Of a stretch of DNA of 6,347 nucleotides, positions 6,343-6,347 are shown one piece after another. Source of the DNA: Bacteroidales bacterium. GTDB lineage: Bacteria > Bacteroidota > Bacteroidia > Bacteroidales > JALTDM01. The stretch's first letter is position 1. Every line of letters begins with the position of its first letter. Below the pieces are notes generated by a model. It saw only the letters and a list, made by a program, of their open reading frames with translations. It was not told the origin of the DNA and did not search any database. Made by a program: the position numbers and the translations under genes. Location: NCBI GenBank assembly GCA_027074135.1, contig JALTDM010000257.1, positions 1-6,347 of the forward strand, written 5' to 3'.

Positions 6343-6347
6343 AACTA
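6337..6347. repeat. 11-bp palindrome at the right edge, upstream of the T9SS cargo gene
   Basis: TAGTT (6337-6341) and AACTA (6343-6347) are perfect inverted repeats around one central T. It overlaps the end of the tandem repeat and lies 16-26 bases upstream of the cargo start codon. It could be a small operator or simply chance in AT-rich DNA; the window ends here, so no longer dyad or promoter can be judged. Confidence 0.3.

Overview
The window looks like ordinary chromosome from a member of the Bacteroidota. The evidence is AT-rich DNA, two secreted proteins whose predicted signal-peptidase I sites leave Gln at +1, a TPR / PD40-propeller / CarboxypepD-regulatory / OmpA protein of the PorE kind, a protein ending in a type IX secretion (T9SS) C-terminal sorting domain, and a good match to the Bacteroidota -7 promoter element TAnnTTTG. 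I cannot place it more finely than phylum; Bacteroidales or a near relative is a guess.

Layout, left to right. On the + strand lie a PorE-like periplasmic/outer-membrane protein (13-2064), an intrinsic terminator (2088-2121), and miaA, the tRNA dimethylallyltransferase (2135-3055). On the - strand, reading from the right edge leftwards, lie a secreted 300-residue T9SS cargo protein (6321-5419), a strong intrinsic terminator (5394-5363), hemW, a radical-SAM haem chaperone (5355-4213), a likely promoter, and a cytoplasmic type I L-asparaginase (4096-3065). miaA and the asparaginase converge with only 9 bp between their stop codons. No gene-free stretch exceeds about 120 bp.

Three genes (miaA, asparaginase, hemW) have longer reading frames that begin at TTG codons. 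In miaA and hemW the extension runs through an intrinsic terminator, and in the asparaginase it has no family resemblance, so the internal ATG was chosen in each case.

Functionally this is a mix of housekeeping enzymes (tRNA modification, haem trafficking, asparagine breakdown) and two envelope/secretion genes. The PorE-like protein would belong to the peptidoglycan-anchored side of the T9SS or a related envelope complex, and the right-hand protein would be a substrate of that system; both halves of this link are inferred from domain architecture. I found no mobile element, CRISPR array, tRNA or rRNA, and no convincing new multi-gene system. The most interesting points are the unidentified N-terminal region of the T9SS cargo protein and the way two genes begin directly against terminators.
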